A stretch of 64,000 nt of DNA from Conchocele bisecta (lineage: Eukaryota; Mollusca; Bivalvia; Lucinida; Thyasiridae), in contig CM055271.1 of assembly GCA_029237695.1 (NCBI GenBank), positions 33,228,462-33,292,461 on the forward strand. The letters are read 5' to 3'. Position 1 is the first letter of the stretch. The number at the start of each line of letters is the position of its first letter. Of this stretch, positions 11,365 to 21,454 are shown piece after piece. The notes under the pieces were generated by a model. The model worked only from the letters and a program-made list of their open reading frames with translations. It made no database searches and had not been told where the DNA came from. The position numbers and the translations under genes were made by a program.

Positions 11365-11494
11365 GTGGAATTTATGAAAAGACTGGCGTATGCGTACACA
11401 TCGAGAAAAACGGTTGATGGGGTGAGAATAAGAAGATTACATCTTGTCAATTTAACCCCGCACACACTATAAATCTTTAACCGATGAGGCGGTA

Positions 11495-14400
11495 TTGAGT
11501 CTGAAAGGTAAAAATATTTTGGTACCCAAAAAACGAATTCCTAGAACCGAGTTGTTAAGGAAAGTAATAGAAGAAGGTGACGATATTCTGGACGATTACA
11601 CACGGGCGGAGAGTAAAATAGTGAAAGGACGTCGCACAGTAACTATTAGCCTAAAACGGCGCACCCAAGAAAATATAACTGAACGAATAATGACAGAGAT
11701 CGCTCCAATGCTGACTGGGAGCTTCTACATACGTTATTTATTTTCGTACAAATTGGCTCACATCGAGCAGACCGACACACGGGGTAGACCGGAAACGATA
11801 ATATTTCATAAACAACTGCGCGGGAGCCCCTGGTTGAGAGAATATGAGGACGCGAGTGAATGGGTTGCCGAAAATGAGGAAACTAGAATGAACATCGATA
11901 AAATAGACCGTCCAAGCACAAAATGGACATTTGTTAGGTGGGCCGGTGTTACGATTAAGTTAATTATTTCATCTACCGCAGACGATGCGGGCATGAGATC
12001 CTCGAACGTGGCGGGGGACAGCTTCCTGAATGGTTGCGATATCGGAAGGGGATAAATTGTTGGATAAATTTAACGACGAGCTTTGCCTGTTTAGATGTAT
12101 CGTTCTTCACACGACTGATCTGCGAGCAGACCGCTGTCTCACACAAACGCAAGATTTTGTTCACGAATATATCCATTTATGTAGCAGTAAGGGGTGGAAA
12201 AAACCAGCCTGCCCTATCATACTTGACGACATCAAAAAAGTGGAGGAATGTTTTAAACTCGGAATTGAGGTATATGAACTACTTGAAGAGGGCACATGGT
12301 ATTTAGGAAAAGTTGCCGCGCATTACGAAGAAATCGGTACGAAGAAAATGAAAATCGGTATTTATAACAATCACACGTTCTTGATTACCGACATGGACAA
12401 GGTTACCAACACTCTCTGCTGCTACGGGTGCAACCAACGATTCACGCAATCCAACAGTTTAAAACGACACGCGCTCACCTGTATGCGCGGGGAGACGAAG
12501 CTCACGTGTAAAGGCGCGGAGATCGACAGACCCACATCCGCCTACGAAAAGGCCTTTTACCCCAGATCTCACGCGAGTGTGAAGGCGTCAGGTTGGATAA
12601 AAACATTCGAAGGGCGTGGTAAACCCCATATACACACTGCACACTGCTGTCACGGTGGTGAGAGGTTGGTGGGTGGAGAGCCAGTCGCTGGATTGTGTGA
12701 GGAAACTAACACGGTTTACCAATTTCATGGATGTTATTGGCACGGTTGCTCTAAGTGCTCCGACAAGGAGGAGATGCACGCAGGGCGGCAGGTTGTGGAA
12801 ATGAAAGACATCCAATGCCTGAAGCCCCTGAAACCCCTCCATTCGGCCCAATCGTATGCAAGAGCACAATGCCGCGAATTGTTTCAAAACCACCTCGACA
12901 AAGTCGGCATCACCCAACAAACATGCATACAGCCCAAATTCGAACGGGAGTATATGGACCGGAACCCCTTTACAATAGTGCAAGCCCCCACCAGCGCTTT
13001 GGATGAAGAAATTGTGGCCATCAAAGAGAAGGTTGTCGAAAAGAAGGCGTTGGCAAAGGATAGACTCGGAAAAACTCGAGCGAGAAACGCTGCGATCGCG
13101 AAGGAGTTTACATTAATTACTATTTGGGAATGCGATTGTAAAGTATTTTGGGTGAAAGCGCCAGATCCAACAATCGTTTACCCGTACCGAATTGTATACA
13201 GAGACGTCCTATGATAAATCGGTAAAAGCATACGGTTGCGAGGGACAAAAGTCGTTCTTTCCATACGAGTGGTTTGATTCTATCGAGAAACCTACGAAGG
13301 GTTGCCCGAAATAAAATATTGGGACAACCAACTCAACCCAAATGGAAAAATAACAGCGACGGAATTGGCCGCATGCAATGAGATTTATAAAAATAAAAAT
13401 ATGAAAACGTTCAGAGAGTGGTTGCGATACTACAATGATTTGGACGTGGATCCGTTTATAGAGGCGCTCGGTAAAATGTAAAAAAATTACAAGACGAGAG
13501 GTGTTGACATGTTTAAAGATGCGGTTACTCTACCCGGGGTACCACTACAGTACCTTCTTAGGGGGGCAATAAAAGAACACGTAAAATCCTATCAAACTAA
13601 ACAAAGCATAGCGGCTGCGGCCATATGCCCCACACTGTTCGCTCCCAAGGCTGATACGTACGAAATGTTGAAAGCCGCTTTGGTCGGTGGACCATCAATC
13701 GTATTCACTCGCCACGCGGAAGTTGGGATCACAAAAATTAGAGACGGTAAAAAATATGATGCGGCCTACCGTGATGATCTCCACACCCAAATAAATCAGA
13801 TCGGCACAACAAAAATTAGACCAACACCAGAAGGGATGTTGAAAACTACCATGGGCGACACATCAACCGTTTTTTCTCGCCACGCGAGGCCAACACCAGA
13901 AGGGATGTTGAAAACTGTCATGGGCGGTGGACCACCAATCATATTCTCTTGCCACGCTGGGCCAACACCAGAAGGTATGTTGAAAACTGCCATTGGTGAC
14001 ACATCAACCGTTTTTTCTCGCCACGCGAGGCCAACAACAGAAGGGATGTTGAAGACCGCCATGGGTGTTAGACAAGCAATCGTATTCTCTCGCCACGCGG
14101 AAGTTGGGGTCACAAAAATTAGGGCTGGTAAAAAATGTGAAGCCGTAATAGGCCTCGACGCCAACGCGCTGTATCTATCTACATTAAATAAAGAGATGCA
14201 TTGCAGGTGAGGAAGAGATACACCATAATGATGAACCCCACACCCCCAAAGGAATATCATGTTTTACCAGAAAAGTTTTATCCGCGAGATGGTTCGGATT
14301 TGCCGAGGTTGATATAGAAGTTCCTCCAACATCATCCAATCCCAATACCAACGTGGTTGATGGTTCGGATTTGCCGAGGTTGAAAGATAAATTTTCGGAG

Positions 14401-15567
14401 ATGTCTCCATTATTTATCAACAGAGTAGTCAAGGAAGAGGAAGTACCCGATTACATGCTAAAATATTTAGACGACTCTGGAAGAAAACGCGGTAGCGGTA
14501 AGAAACTAGTAGGTGTGCTGTCCGCCAAAAAAGTATTGCTGTACTCACCGCTTCTAAAGTGGTATTTGGAACACGGCTTAAAAATCATTGGGGTCCACCG
14601 GAGTATCGCTTATGAGCGGGGTACGCCGTTTAGATGGTTTGTTAACTAAGTTACTGACGCGCGGAGAACCGGTGATGAGGACGTGAGTAAAGACCCTATT
14701 GCTGGCATAATGAAATTATTAGGGAACGCGTGCTGAGGTAAAATGATAGAGTCTCCGGAGGGGCACCTGAATACGACATATACGAAGGATGAGAAATGTG
14801 TGGACAAGGCATTACGATCTGCATACTTCCACGATATGGAGGAGATCGGTGATGCGTACGAGATATCTTCTAGAAAAGTTAATGCGGTTATGAATATACC
14901 GTTTCACTGCGGGATAGCCGTGTACCAACTCGCCAAGCTGAGAATGTTGGAATTCTATTACGATGTTCTAGACAAGTATGTGGACAGAACAGATTTTGAA
15001 TTAATACAAATGGATACGGACAGTCAATAATACATGGCAGTAAGCGCGAAACCTCCACAAGGAAATGAGAAATACGGCAGCTTCGATAGTATAATAAAAC
15101 CTCACCTGCGTGATGAGTATGAGAAAGATAAGAAAAATTGGCTATCGTGGGATAAATGGAGTGACCGAGAGCCTGGGTTTTTCAAGGTCGAATTTCACGG
15201 AGATCGGGCCATTGCGCTATCCAGTAAGTGCTATTTTGTAGAGAAGTTGGCGCCCGCGAATACAGGCGAGAACGCCAATCTACCAATTTCCGAATTGGAT
15301 GGCCGATTAAAACATTCCGCAAAAGGGTTATCTGCCAGACAGAACACGCTAACCTGGAATAGATATAAGAACGCGCTGAACTGGGGGCGAGAGGATGTTA
15401 ATTCTGGAATTGAGGGCGGGAAAGATATGTGTGAAAACCGCGGATTCCGAATGCGGGACGGCGCGATGAAAACATATACGCAGAGGAAGTTGGGGTTATC
15501 GGCCTATTACGATAAAAAAAGAATCCTTCCAGACGGTATGCACACGGAACCCCTTTATCATAATTAA
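11495..15567 (+). pseudogene. Protein-primed family B DNA polymerase (pPolB), broken
   Basis: Replicative polymerase of Polintons. Parts in order: an N-terminal region with W.FV-type segments (11495-12055); after a double frame change near 12030, a Cys2-His-Cys finger (CYGC...H...C, about 12420-12480) and FHGCYWHGC (about 12725); the exonuclease III-like YYNDLDVDPF (about 13428); GVPLQYLLR; a repeat-expanded linker (13821-14102); motif A GLDANALYL (14151-14177); motif B GIMKLLGNAC with a TGA where the family has Tyr (14734-14736); motif C MDTDS (15010) followed by TAA at 15028-15030; and a C-terminal thumb region to 15567. Further frame breaks lie near 13210-13310, 13480, 14210-14350 and 14650. 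I do not see a clear exonuclease I motif. The total of about 1,350 codons is slightly longer than usual because of the expansion. Confidence 0.9.
13821..14102 (+). repeat. In-frame 69/72-bp tandem repeat inside pPolB
   Basis: Four units start CCAACA(C/A)CAGAAGG(G/T)ATG at 13821, 13890, 13962 and 14031 (69, 72 and 69 bp). Each encodes a version of TPEGMLKTAMG...VFSRHA, itself related to the single-copy YEMLKAALVGGPSIVFTRHA segment at about 13660-13720. Both the parent segment and the last unit are followed by EVG(I/V)TKIR. Confidence 0.9.
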
Positions 15568-15636
15568 TTTTGTAAAAATTAGAAAATTAAAATCTAAAAA
15601 AATTAATTATTAATTAATAATTTTCTTAAAAATTAA
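15568..15636. other. AT-rich spacer after pPolB
   Basis: Almost pure AATTAATT. Similar blocks lie at 23357-23570 and 26870-26920, so AT-rich spacers seem to mark ends of gene clusters in this element. Confidence 0.5.
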
Positions 15637-15969
15637 TTATAACAGGATTTTTGGTACCCCGAGGGCGACCAACTGGTCTCTTCGGACCGCTAAACCCCAA
15701 TTCTCCTGCCCCAGCCAATCCAGGATTGGAGGATTGGACAATTGGGGCTCTTTTGCCCACAGATTGGTAAGCCGGCGAGATCCTATATGGTATTTCCTTT
15801 TAACCCATGAGGCAGGCACATTTCCCCGAGCCCCGGCAATATCTAACAGAGCGGTGTGATCAAGAACAGATGTAGACATTTTCCGTTCCGTTCTCCAATA
15901 TTTCAACACTTTCAATTCGCGAATGGTATGTAAACAGGTTATCGATTTACACAGGTTATTTATAAACAC
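15637..15969 (-). CDS. Hypothetical Polinton protein, 110 codons
   Basis: Open frame on the minus strand, tail to tail with pPolB. No recognised domain. A shorter start at 15879 (MSTSVLDHTALL) is possible. The C-terminal third (PQLSNPPILDWLGQENWG) is encoded by a 53-bp palindrome-rich block (15695-15747) like those scattered elsewhere in the element. The upstream part overlaps another such motif (15913-15926). Coding status rests on openness and position only. Confidence 0.4.
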   Translation of the reverse strand: MFINNLCKSITCLHTIRELKVLKYWRTERKMSTSVLDHTALLDIAGARGNVPASWVKRKYHIGSRRLTNLWAKEPQLSNPPILDWLGQENWGLAVRRDQLVALGVPKILL

Positions 15970-16244
15970 TTAGCGAGGTTATATAGTTCACGAACTTCCG
16001 GGATGGTTCGTTATTTTAAGCTGAACACCCCTATTATTAAATAGAAAACATAATATAATATAATAAAACAAATAATAAAACATACTTGCCCCCCAACAAA
16101 GTTAGGTTTATATACGAGAAATAAACACATTTACATTACTGGGACGCCAGTACTCTATATATATATCAGCACTGATATATTCGCCATGTCTATTACACTT
16201 CGGCTGCTCTACGCATTCTAGCGGATGAAGGTAATGATGAGGAG
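15970..16244. other. Non-coding gap in the Polinton
   Basis: AT-rich DNA with no ORF of note. A (TA)n-like ATATATATATCAG block lies near 16155. Confidence 0.4.
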
Positions 16245-16463
16245 GGGTCCGCGGTGGACAGTCCAATGATGGTGTGTAATAGATGTGAGCGTAACACCTC
16301 GCTAAGCCTACAAAGAGAAGAGATTTAAAGCGACAGGCTTAGCGAGGTGGGCCCAGAAGGGTTTTGCCGGCGCGAGTTCGATTCTCGGCTGGACCCAAAA
16401 CTTTTTTTTTTTAACTTTTTTTTATCACCGCATTATGCCGGCGTTCGAATCTCGGCTGGACCC
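16245..16463 (+). ncRNA. Candidate tRNA-like RNA module, B-box elements and oligo-T
   Basis: A 15-bp perfect hairpin (arms 16295-16309 and 16335-16349) sits upstream of a T-arm-like segment GCGAGTTCGATTCTCGG ending GGACCC (16366-16396), followed by T12. GGGTCC at 16245-16250 could close a stem with GGACCC at 16391-16396. A second copy, GGCGTTCGAATCTCGGC...GGACCC (16437-16463), is again followed by a T run. GTTCGATTC and GTTCGAATC fit the RNA polymerase III B-box, and the T runs could be terminators. No good A-box or anticodon arm is seen, so this is not called a tRNA gene. Confidence 0.35.
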
Positions 16464-16573
16464 TTTTTTTTTACTTATTTTTTATCCCAAAACTTTTTTT
16501 TTTAATTTTTTGTATCCAAAACTTTTTTTTTTTTAATCATCAAAATTTTTTTTATCATTATGCCTTCCACAAT
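16464..16573. other. T-rich spacer
   Basis: Repeated poly-T tracts separated by ATCCAAAAC-like spacers, between the RNA-like module and the 3' end of the next minus-strand gene. Confidence 0.5.
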
Positions 16574-17140
16574 TCAACGCTTTCTGTAAGGAACTAACTC
16601 CCCCCCCCCCCCCACTTTATCTCCCAGTTTTAACCTAAATTTATCCCAATCAATATTCTGAATCTTGGGAAGAGTGGCGCGCGCCTTAGTTCTAATAGTA
16701 TTTTTTAAATCCTCATATCGAGACATCTCCTCCACCACCGACTCAAATTCATTGTCTGATATATTGTTATCGGCCAACGCTTTTTTTTTGGACTCGATAA
16801 CGTCGATGCTATTTTTCTTAGACCTTACGAGAACCGATATTCTGTCGTGCTTTCTACTTTTATTTTCGAATTTTCTCCCCACTACTGTAAACGCGATACA
16901 TAACAACCCCGCCCCAGCGGTTACCCCACTCAAACCCACTGCAATGGGAATTGCCACGACTGTAGACAATAATGCGGCTATTCCGGCCCCACCCATTATA
17001 TAAATTGCTGCCAGCACGGCGCTCCGAGTTTCCCCCTCTTGTTTTAGAATATCCTGCATCTCTACGATATTTTCCAACCTAAAATTTGAACTTCTTTCGC
17101 CAAAACCTTTTAGCGTGCTCGGAAGCGGTGATTCGTTCAT
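16574..17140 (-). CDS. Conserved Polinton hydrophobic protein, 188 aa
   Basis: Intact ORF. The N-terminal 40 residues are polar. Residues about 42-88 form a Gly/Ala/Val-rich double membrane segment (YIMGGAGIAALLSTVVAIPI...). It is followed by a basic stretch (RKFENKSRKHDR), an ISDNEFESVVEEM helix and a Gly-run tail encoded by the C homopolymer near 16601. I recall proteins of this layout from invertebrate Polintons, with no function assigned. It starts 9 bp after the fibre-like gene stops, so co-transcription with that gene is likely. The homopolymer makes the last residues uncertain. Confidence 0.65.
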   Translation of the reverse strand: MNESPLPSTLKGFGERSSNFRLENIVEMQDILKQEGETRSAVLAAIYIMGGAGIAALLSTVVAIPIAVGLSGVTAGAGLLCIAFTVVGRKFENKSRKHDRISVLVRSKKNSIDVIESKKKALADNNISDNEFESVVEEMSRYEDLKNTIRTKARATLPKIQNIDWDKFRLKLGDKVGGGGELVPYRKR

Positions 17141-17149
17141 ATTTAAATT

Positions 17150-17999
17150 TTACAAATTTTGTTCAATTAACAATGTCACAACAGTGGAAAAACTCGCTGG
17201 GTCAGCGATTTTCGTAACAAAGTTAATAACACTACCTTCGGAAAGTCTAATTTGATCGTCACCGGCGAACAAAACCACCTCTGTCCAGCGAGTTTAGTGA
17301 CTCCAATCGCCCGTTCTTCCCCATCCAGTACTAGATGTACGGCGACCTCGCCCACAGGTTTACCCTTAGCATTAACCGAACAGACCGCCATTCGTCGAAC
17401 CGTACCTGGAGATGTCATGACGTATCCCCCATATATATTGCTCACTTTGGCACCAAACGAATATTCATAGATCCCCTCATTCAATGCGCCCCGCTTCTCA
17501 GCCCAAACTGTTATGATGGGTTTTCTGCGGCGTAATAACTTAAACTGCTGTACAGATGTGTCCAACAATGCGGCAAGCTTCTCGATAGCGGTATGGGCCT
17601 CAACACGAACCTTTTCAGAGGTATCCTCAAGTGCTTTGTTCGCGTCTTTACGAACTCGGTTTAGTTTATCGGAAACTTCCATAAACTCTGTATGGGCCTC
17701 TTCCCGAAATTCGGTTATTTTTTCGCCTAGTTCGTTTAGTTCTGTATGTGTTTCTTCACGAGTTTGTGTAGTCACAGCCAAGGAATATACTCTAAGTTGT
17801 GATAGTAGACTCTTGTGAATCTCGTCCGTGGCGCCGATATAGTTCTATTGATCAGTGATATGGTTTTTCCGGTAGTTAAAAAATCACCAGTGGGGTTGGA
17901 TCCGTCGGGAATATCATCGTTACTCGGATTCTTTGAATTTATATCTGTCACCCAATCGCGATTGGAATTGGAAGAACTACCTGGTCCGTATATACTCAT
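17150..17999 (-). pseudogene. Fibre-like protein (coiled coil plus beta-rich head), two frameshifts
   Basis: The gene runs from the ATG at 17999 (MSIYGPGSSSNSNRDW) to the TAA at 17150, about 283 codons. The N-terminus is Ser/Asn/Pro-rich. The middle is a long alpha-helical coiled coil with recurring E(E/T)AHTE heptad-like repeats. The C-terminal domain has YEYSFGAKV, YGGYVM and VAVHLVLDGEERAIG, a pattern seen in trimeric fibre or spike heads. Frame changes occur near 17838 and near 17278, and the coding pattern continues in the new frame each time. The role as a host-attachment fibre is inferred from architecture only. It lies directly upstream of the hydrophobic protein on the same strand. 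Confidence 0.6.
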
Positions 18000-18049
18000 A
18001 ATGTTGGTTGTTATAAATTATATTACGAACTTGAGTCTAATTCTTTGAA

Positions 18050-18735
18050 TTAATTTGAAATTTCCTGGACGACCGAAATCGGGTAATAGTTCTTCAACTC
18101 TCTCGCTTGATCATCAATAATAGGGACCGTAAGTTCGTGGATATGTCCCGATTCCAAAACTTTCATCTAGGGGCATTGGAAGTCTAATGTCACAGTCTCC
18201 CCAAAATAACAATCACTGGCTTGCACGGTTTTCAGTAATGTGCTGGGAGATCCGTCTACCGTGTTGTACGATGTGTTCACCCGATCCAGATGCACCCTGA
18301 GAGTTTTCGTGAAGGCGAAGTACACCGGGTTATCACCGACGTACTCACCCGGGGCAAACAATCCTTTATTTGCGGAGTATGTCTCTCTAGACCCGAGTCG
18401 AGTACCCAACGTCCGGGAGATCCTTAAACGGCTGTCTGGGCCGATGGTCATTGTTGTGAGCCCGGTAGCCTTCGATACTGTGAGGTTGACTCTATCGTCA
18501 AGCTCTGAGGTAACACAATCTTTGACCTGTCTAAAACTGCACAGTCCGAGAGGCAGCTTTAACCCTACTTGGCGTCCATCCTTCACATAGCCAAACCCTT
18601 CGCTCTTCCCCACATTCTCCCACCCAACCGTGAAGATGATTGATCTGAGGCCTACCCGCCGTTTTCCACAGCAGTTGTCGATTGACTTCTGAAGTTCACA
18701 ACTCCCTTTTTGAAATTAGTGATAGTAGCAAACAT
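18050..18735 (-). pseudogene. Polinton structural protein candidate (GWENV type), broken
   Basis: Starts MFATITNFKKG at 18735, changes frame near 18670, then runs GLRSIIFTVGWENVGKS through a beta-rich body (KLPLGLCSFRQVKD; PSTLLKTV) to an in-frame TAG at 18167-18169. The same frame stays open afterwards (VLESGHIHELTVPI) to the TAA at 18050. Total about 228 codons. I recall this family from Polintons, where it may be a minor capsid (penton-like) component, but I cannot establish that here. Its start lies 17 bp from the divergent + strand gene at 18753, so the two share a promoter gap. Confidence 0.6.
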
Positions 18736-18752
18736 AATAAACTCCGATTAAA
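18736..18752. promoter_or_regulatory. Divergent start-to-start gap
   Basis: Only 17 bp (AT-rich) separate the ATG of the minus-strand gene at 18735 from the ATG of the plus-strand gene at 18753. Promoters must overlap the coding starts or lie within them. Confidence 0.4.
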
Positions 18753-20109
18753 ATGTCGTTGGATACCAAGGCATTTAGCTTCAATTCAAAGGCAAAGTAC
18801 GATGGGGGAGGTGTGTACTACTTAACGGTAGGAATCCACTACTTAATTAGAAAGCTAATAAACCAAACAATAAGAGTAAACGAAGACACCGAATTTGATA
18901 CAACTTTTTCAAACATATTTGATAATTATAGGCTGCCCAAAATTACTACCCAAGAAACCAGAGACGCGTGGAAAGCAACACCGATGCAGTTTTTGGCAGA
19001 ACCAGTTAAATTTTGCTGTGTGGTGTGCCACAACCGGGTGTGGGGTCTCTTAAATAAACCATATGGAGCATAATGAGAGCACTTTCTGTGAAAGTGTTTA
19101 TACTTTTCACGTCTACTACACTATTAGGAGGATTCTCAAAGAGATGCAAGTGAAAAGACCCCACGAGGATAATTGTGACCCTCTATAAAGCCCGTACGAC
19201 CAGAAAGCCTACGAAAGAATATGTGCCAAATTTCAGATTTCTAAAAATACCGACTGGAAACAGAAAACAGTTACTAAAAATGGTGGGTTAGGCGATATAT
19301 TTGTAAATGGTAACATCGTAACGGACACAAGTCTTGGGGTTTTTAATCCTACCAACATGACATATACACTAAATGACCCACCAACAGACAGTAATTTTGC
19401 TGGGTGTAAATACGTCGTGGATACTGGAATCGACTACATAGAACAAAGCGAACACGTCGAGACCGGGTGGGGGACTTTCATTTTGGATAGGGGGAAGGGG
19501 TTCACCAGGGCTGTGGTTACCCGCCTCAACGACTCCATTCGCACATACGTCTGGGCCATCCTCGGCGCATAGGCGCAAGCGCGCAGTTCTATAATAGGAG
19601 ACGGGAAGGCGTTTGACGCGCAAAAACAGTTCTTGGCCAATGTCGAGGACGCAATAAGCAAACCGGTGGACCTCCCGGATGCGATCAAGCGGTATCAAGA
19701 CATTTTGCAGAATGCCAGCACCCCAGTAGACTATGTATTTGGAATAGGTCTTTATATGGCGCCGAGCAATATGATACTACGAGACGACCCGGTTGACGGT
19801 TACAATAATTAGATCGTAATCGCCACCGCCAATCAAAAAATCGGCCACAACGGTAACGTGAACACGGATATCACCAAGCGCACCCCCAACATGCTCGGGA
19901 GCGGAGTTGTAAGTGGAACCGATGTCATAAAACCCCCAATCCAATCGCGATTGGAAGAATTGGATACACCATCAAGTTCCACCAGTTCAGCCAATCCAAT
20001 CGCGATTGGAAGATTTGGAATAGGAGCGGGAACTACTACCCACGAGGAGGAGAACTTAGGGCTCGTCGTCGCCCTCGTGGTGATCGCACTACTCGCGCTT
20101 TGGTTTTAG
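18753..20109 (+). pseudogene. Conserved Polinton protein of about 450 aa with C-terminal TM, broken
   Basis: The first 106 codons (MSLDTKAFSFNSKAKYDGGG) end at 19073. The sequence continues in another frame from about 19081, with nonsense codons at 19186 (TAA), 19570 (TAG) and 19810 (TAG), but is otherwise open to 20109. Conserved-looking parts are FTRAVVTRLNDSIRTYVW, FLANVEDAISKPVDLPDAI, VFGIGLYMAP and TANQKIGHN. A Ser/Pro linker with two palindromic motifs leads to a final membrane helix (LGLVVALVVIALLALWF). It resembles a large uncharacterised Polinton protein, perhaps virion-associated. Its 3' end overlaps the tail of the minus-strand gene at 20089 by 21 bp. Confidence 0.65.
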
Positions 20110-20876
20110 GAACTCTCGGGCGGAGAATAGTAGAAGACCGACGATTGCCACGATTAAAGCCCAAGTATTTTTGGCGAGCCATCCGGCTGTTTTTGATAAT
20201 ATAGATAACAAATAGGAGACGACACTCCCGATCAACCCAGGCAGCGCGGCAGCCGCCTTTCCGGCTAATTTAGCCAGGAGACTGGCTAAGGCTTTTAGAT
20301 GCTTTTTTGCCCACTCCTTTGCTCCGCCGGATGGTGCGGGTGCTGGCGCGGGGGTGCTGGCGCGGGTGCTGGCGTGGGTGCTAGCGCGGGTGCAGCCGCC
20401 GCACCGCCTACAAGCAGCTCGATAGCTAGAACTATGGTTGATATAGTCATGCCGACAGCTGCGAGGATGCTTACTATTATGACGCCCTGTTCTCTGAATA
20501 GAATGCGAATACGCTCACCGAGTGTTGTCTCCTCGTGCAGAGCCCTCGAGATTGTTTCGCGGATCCGACTGATTTGGGTGCGGAGAGCCTCACGGCAAGC
20601 CGATGCAGCCTCCAAGCGAGCGGCTATTTCATCCCGCAACGACCGCAGTCGTTCGGTGATCCGCTCGGTAGATTCTCTATCGCCACGGGCTTCCCCAAGT
20701 TTTCTGACTTCTAGCGCCATATGTTCATCCAGTGCCGTGAGTTTGGAGAGGTTAAGGACCAGTTCGCCCCGGACCGTTTGCAGAGCCTTATCGAGTCCCC
20801 GGAGTTCGCGAAGAGGTAACGGGGCGTCATCCATCGTGCTGAGTATTCCATCTATCTCGCTTTCGCTGAACTCCAT
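20089..20876 (-). pseudogene. Coiled-coil membrane protein of Polinton type, one frameshift
   Basis: The start MEFSESEIDGIL is acidic. Residues about 24-122 are a charged coiled coil (LRDEIAARLEAASACREALR), followed by a membrane helix (GVIIVSILAAVGMTISTIV) and an Ala/Pro-rich linker. The frame breaks near 20335-20370 in the GCGGGTGCTGG repeats. Downstream sequence in another frame has a basic amphipathic part and two further hydrophobic segments up to the TAG at 20089. The layout matches proteins I recall as frequent in invertebrate Polintons. Function unknown; the coiled coil plus membrane anchors could suit an internal membrane or envelope role. Confidence 0.65.
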
Positions 20877-20927
20877 TGTGCGAATAGCGTCGGTGGCTAC
20901 TCGAGGGACATCGCTGAGCTCGACAGT

Positions 20928-21395
20928 TTATATCGTGGCGGCCGTCTTCGCCATCGTTTCGTTGGTAGACTGTAGGGTCGCTACAGCGCGGGCCGGCATA
21001 ATTGTTTTACCACGCTTCCAATCTACGAATCCTAGTTCGTCCCTTACCATTTGGCCACCGCCCCGGTTTCCGGCAATGGTGCTCAGCGATAGGGTTTTTC
21101 CGGTCCTCATGTTGACGATCGGGATATTTGATGCTTTTAGTCGCAACCTACCATACCGATTCCAGTAGTCGCGGCCGACAGATGGGACCGTACCTTCTTC
21201 TGCCAAACTGTTGTAGTAGTCGTCTACAGTTGACTTGACTAATTCCTGGCTTAGACTAATGGTGTTGGTAGCGACACCTATTTCCCCCAATTCACGAATT
21301 GGAACTGGAGTCTCTATGAAGGGCGTTTCCTTATCGTTATCGATGTCATAATCGTCTCGGCCGAATTCGTCCATGCCAATATCGTAACCAGCCAT
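20928..21395 (-). CDS. Conserved Polinton protein with acidic N-terminus, about 155 aa
   Basis: I choose the ATG at 21395 (MAGYDIGMDEFGRDDYDID) rather than the further upstream start at 21464, because the upstream codons overlap the divergent capsid gene. An acidic N-terminus is followed by a helical middle (SQELVKSTVDDYYNSLAEEG), a GNRGGGQMVRDELGFVDW region and an Ala/Thr-rich helix at the end. No catalytic motif is seen. It resembles an uncharacterised family often next to the capsid gene in Polintons. Intact. Confidence 0.65.
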   Translation of the reverse strand: MAGYDIGMDEFGRDDYDIDNDKETPFIETPVPIRELGEIGVATNTISLSQELVKSTVDDYYNSLAEEGTVPSVGRDYWNRYGRLRLKASNIPIVNMRTGKTLSLSTIAGNRGGGQMVRDELGFVDWKRGKTIMPARAVATLQSTNETMAKTAATI

Positions 21396-21454
21396 CTTTA
21401 ACGATATATTAAAGAAAAAAACATACGGGTTTAATAGAGTATTTAGTTTCAATA
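21396..21454. promoter_or_regulatory. Divergent promoter gap between 21395 (-) and MCP (+)
   Basis: A 59-bp AT-rich gap (TATATTAAAGAAAAAAAC) separates the two start codons and is the natural place for a bidirectional promoter. No defined motif is claimed. Confidence 0.4.

Noticed and set aside
10890..11465. 191-codon minus-strand ORF over the left TIR
   Set aside because: It crosses the terminal repeat and is hydrophobic AT-rich translation. I prefer the small basic plus-strand frame, itself only weakly supported.
16366..16396. Functional tRNA gene
   Set aside because: A T-arm and B-box are visible, but no proper D-arm, A-box or anticodon arm. Kept only as a candidate tRNA-like RNA.
20299..21168. 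289-codon plus-strand ORF
   Set aside because: Antisense to two minus-strand Polinton genes that have recognisable protein patterns. Its own product is low-complexity Ser/Arg/Ala.
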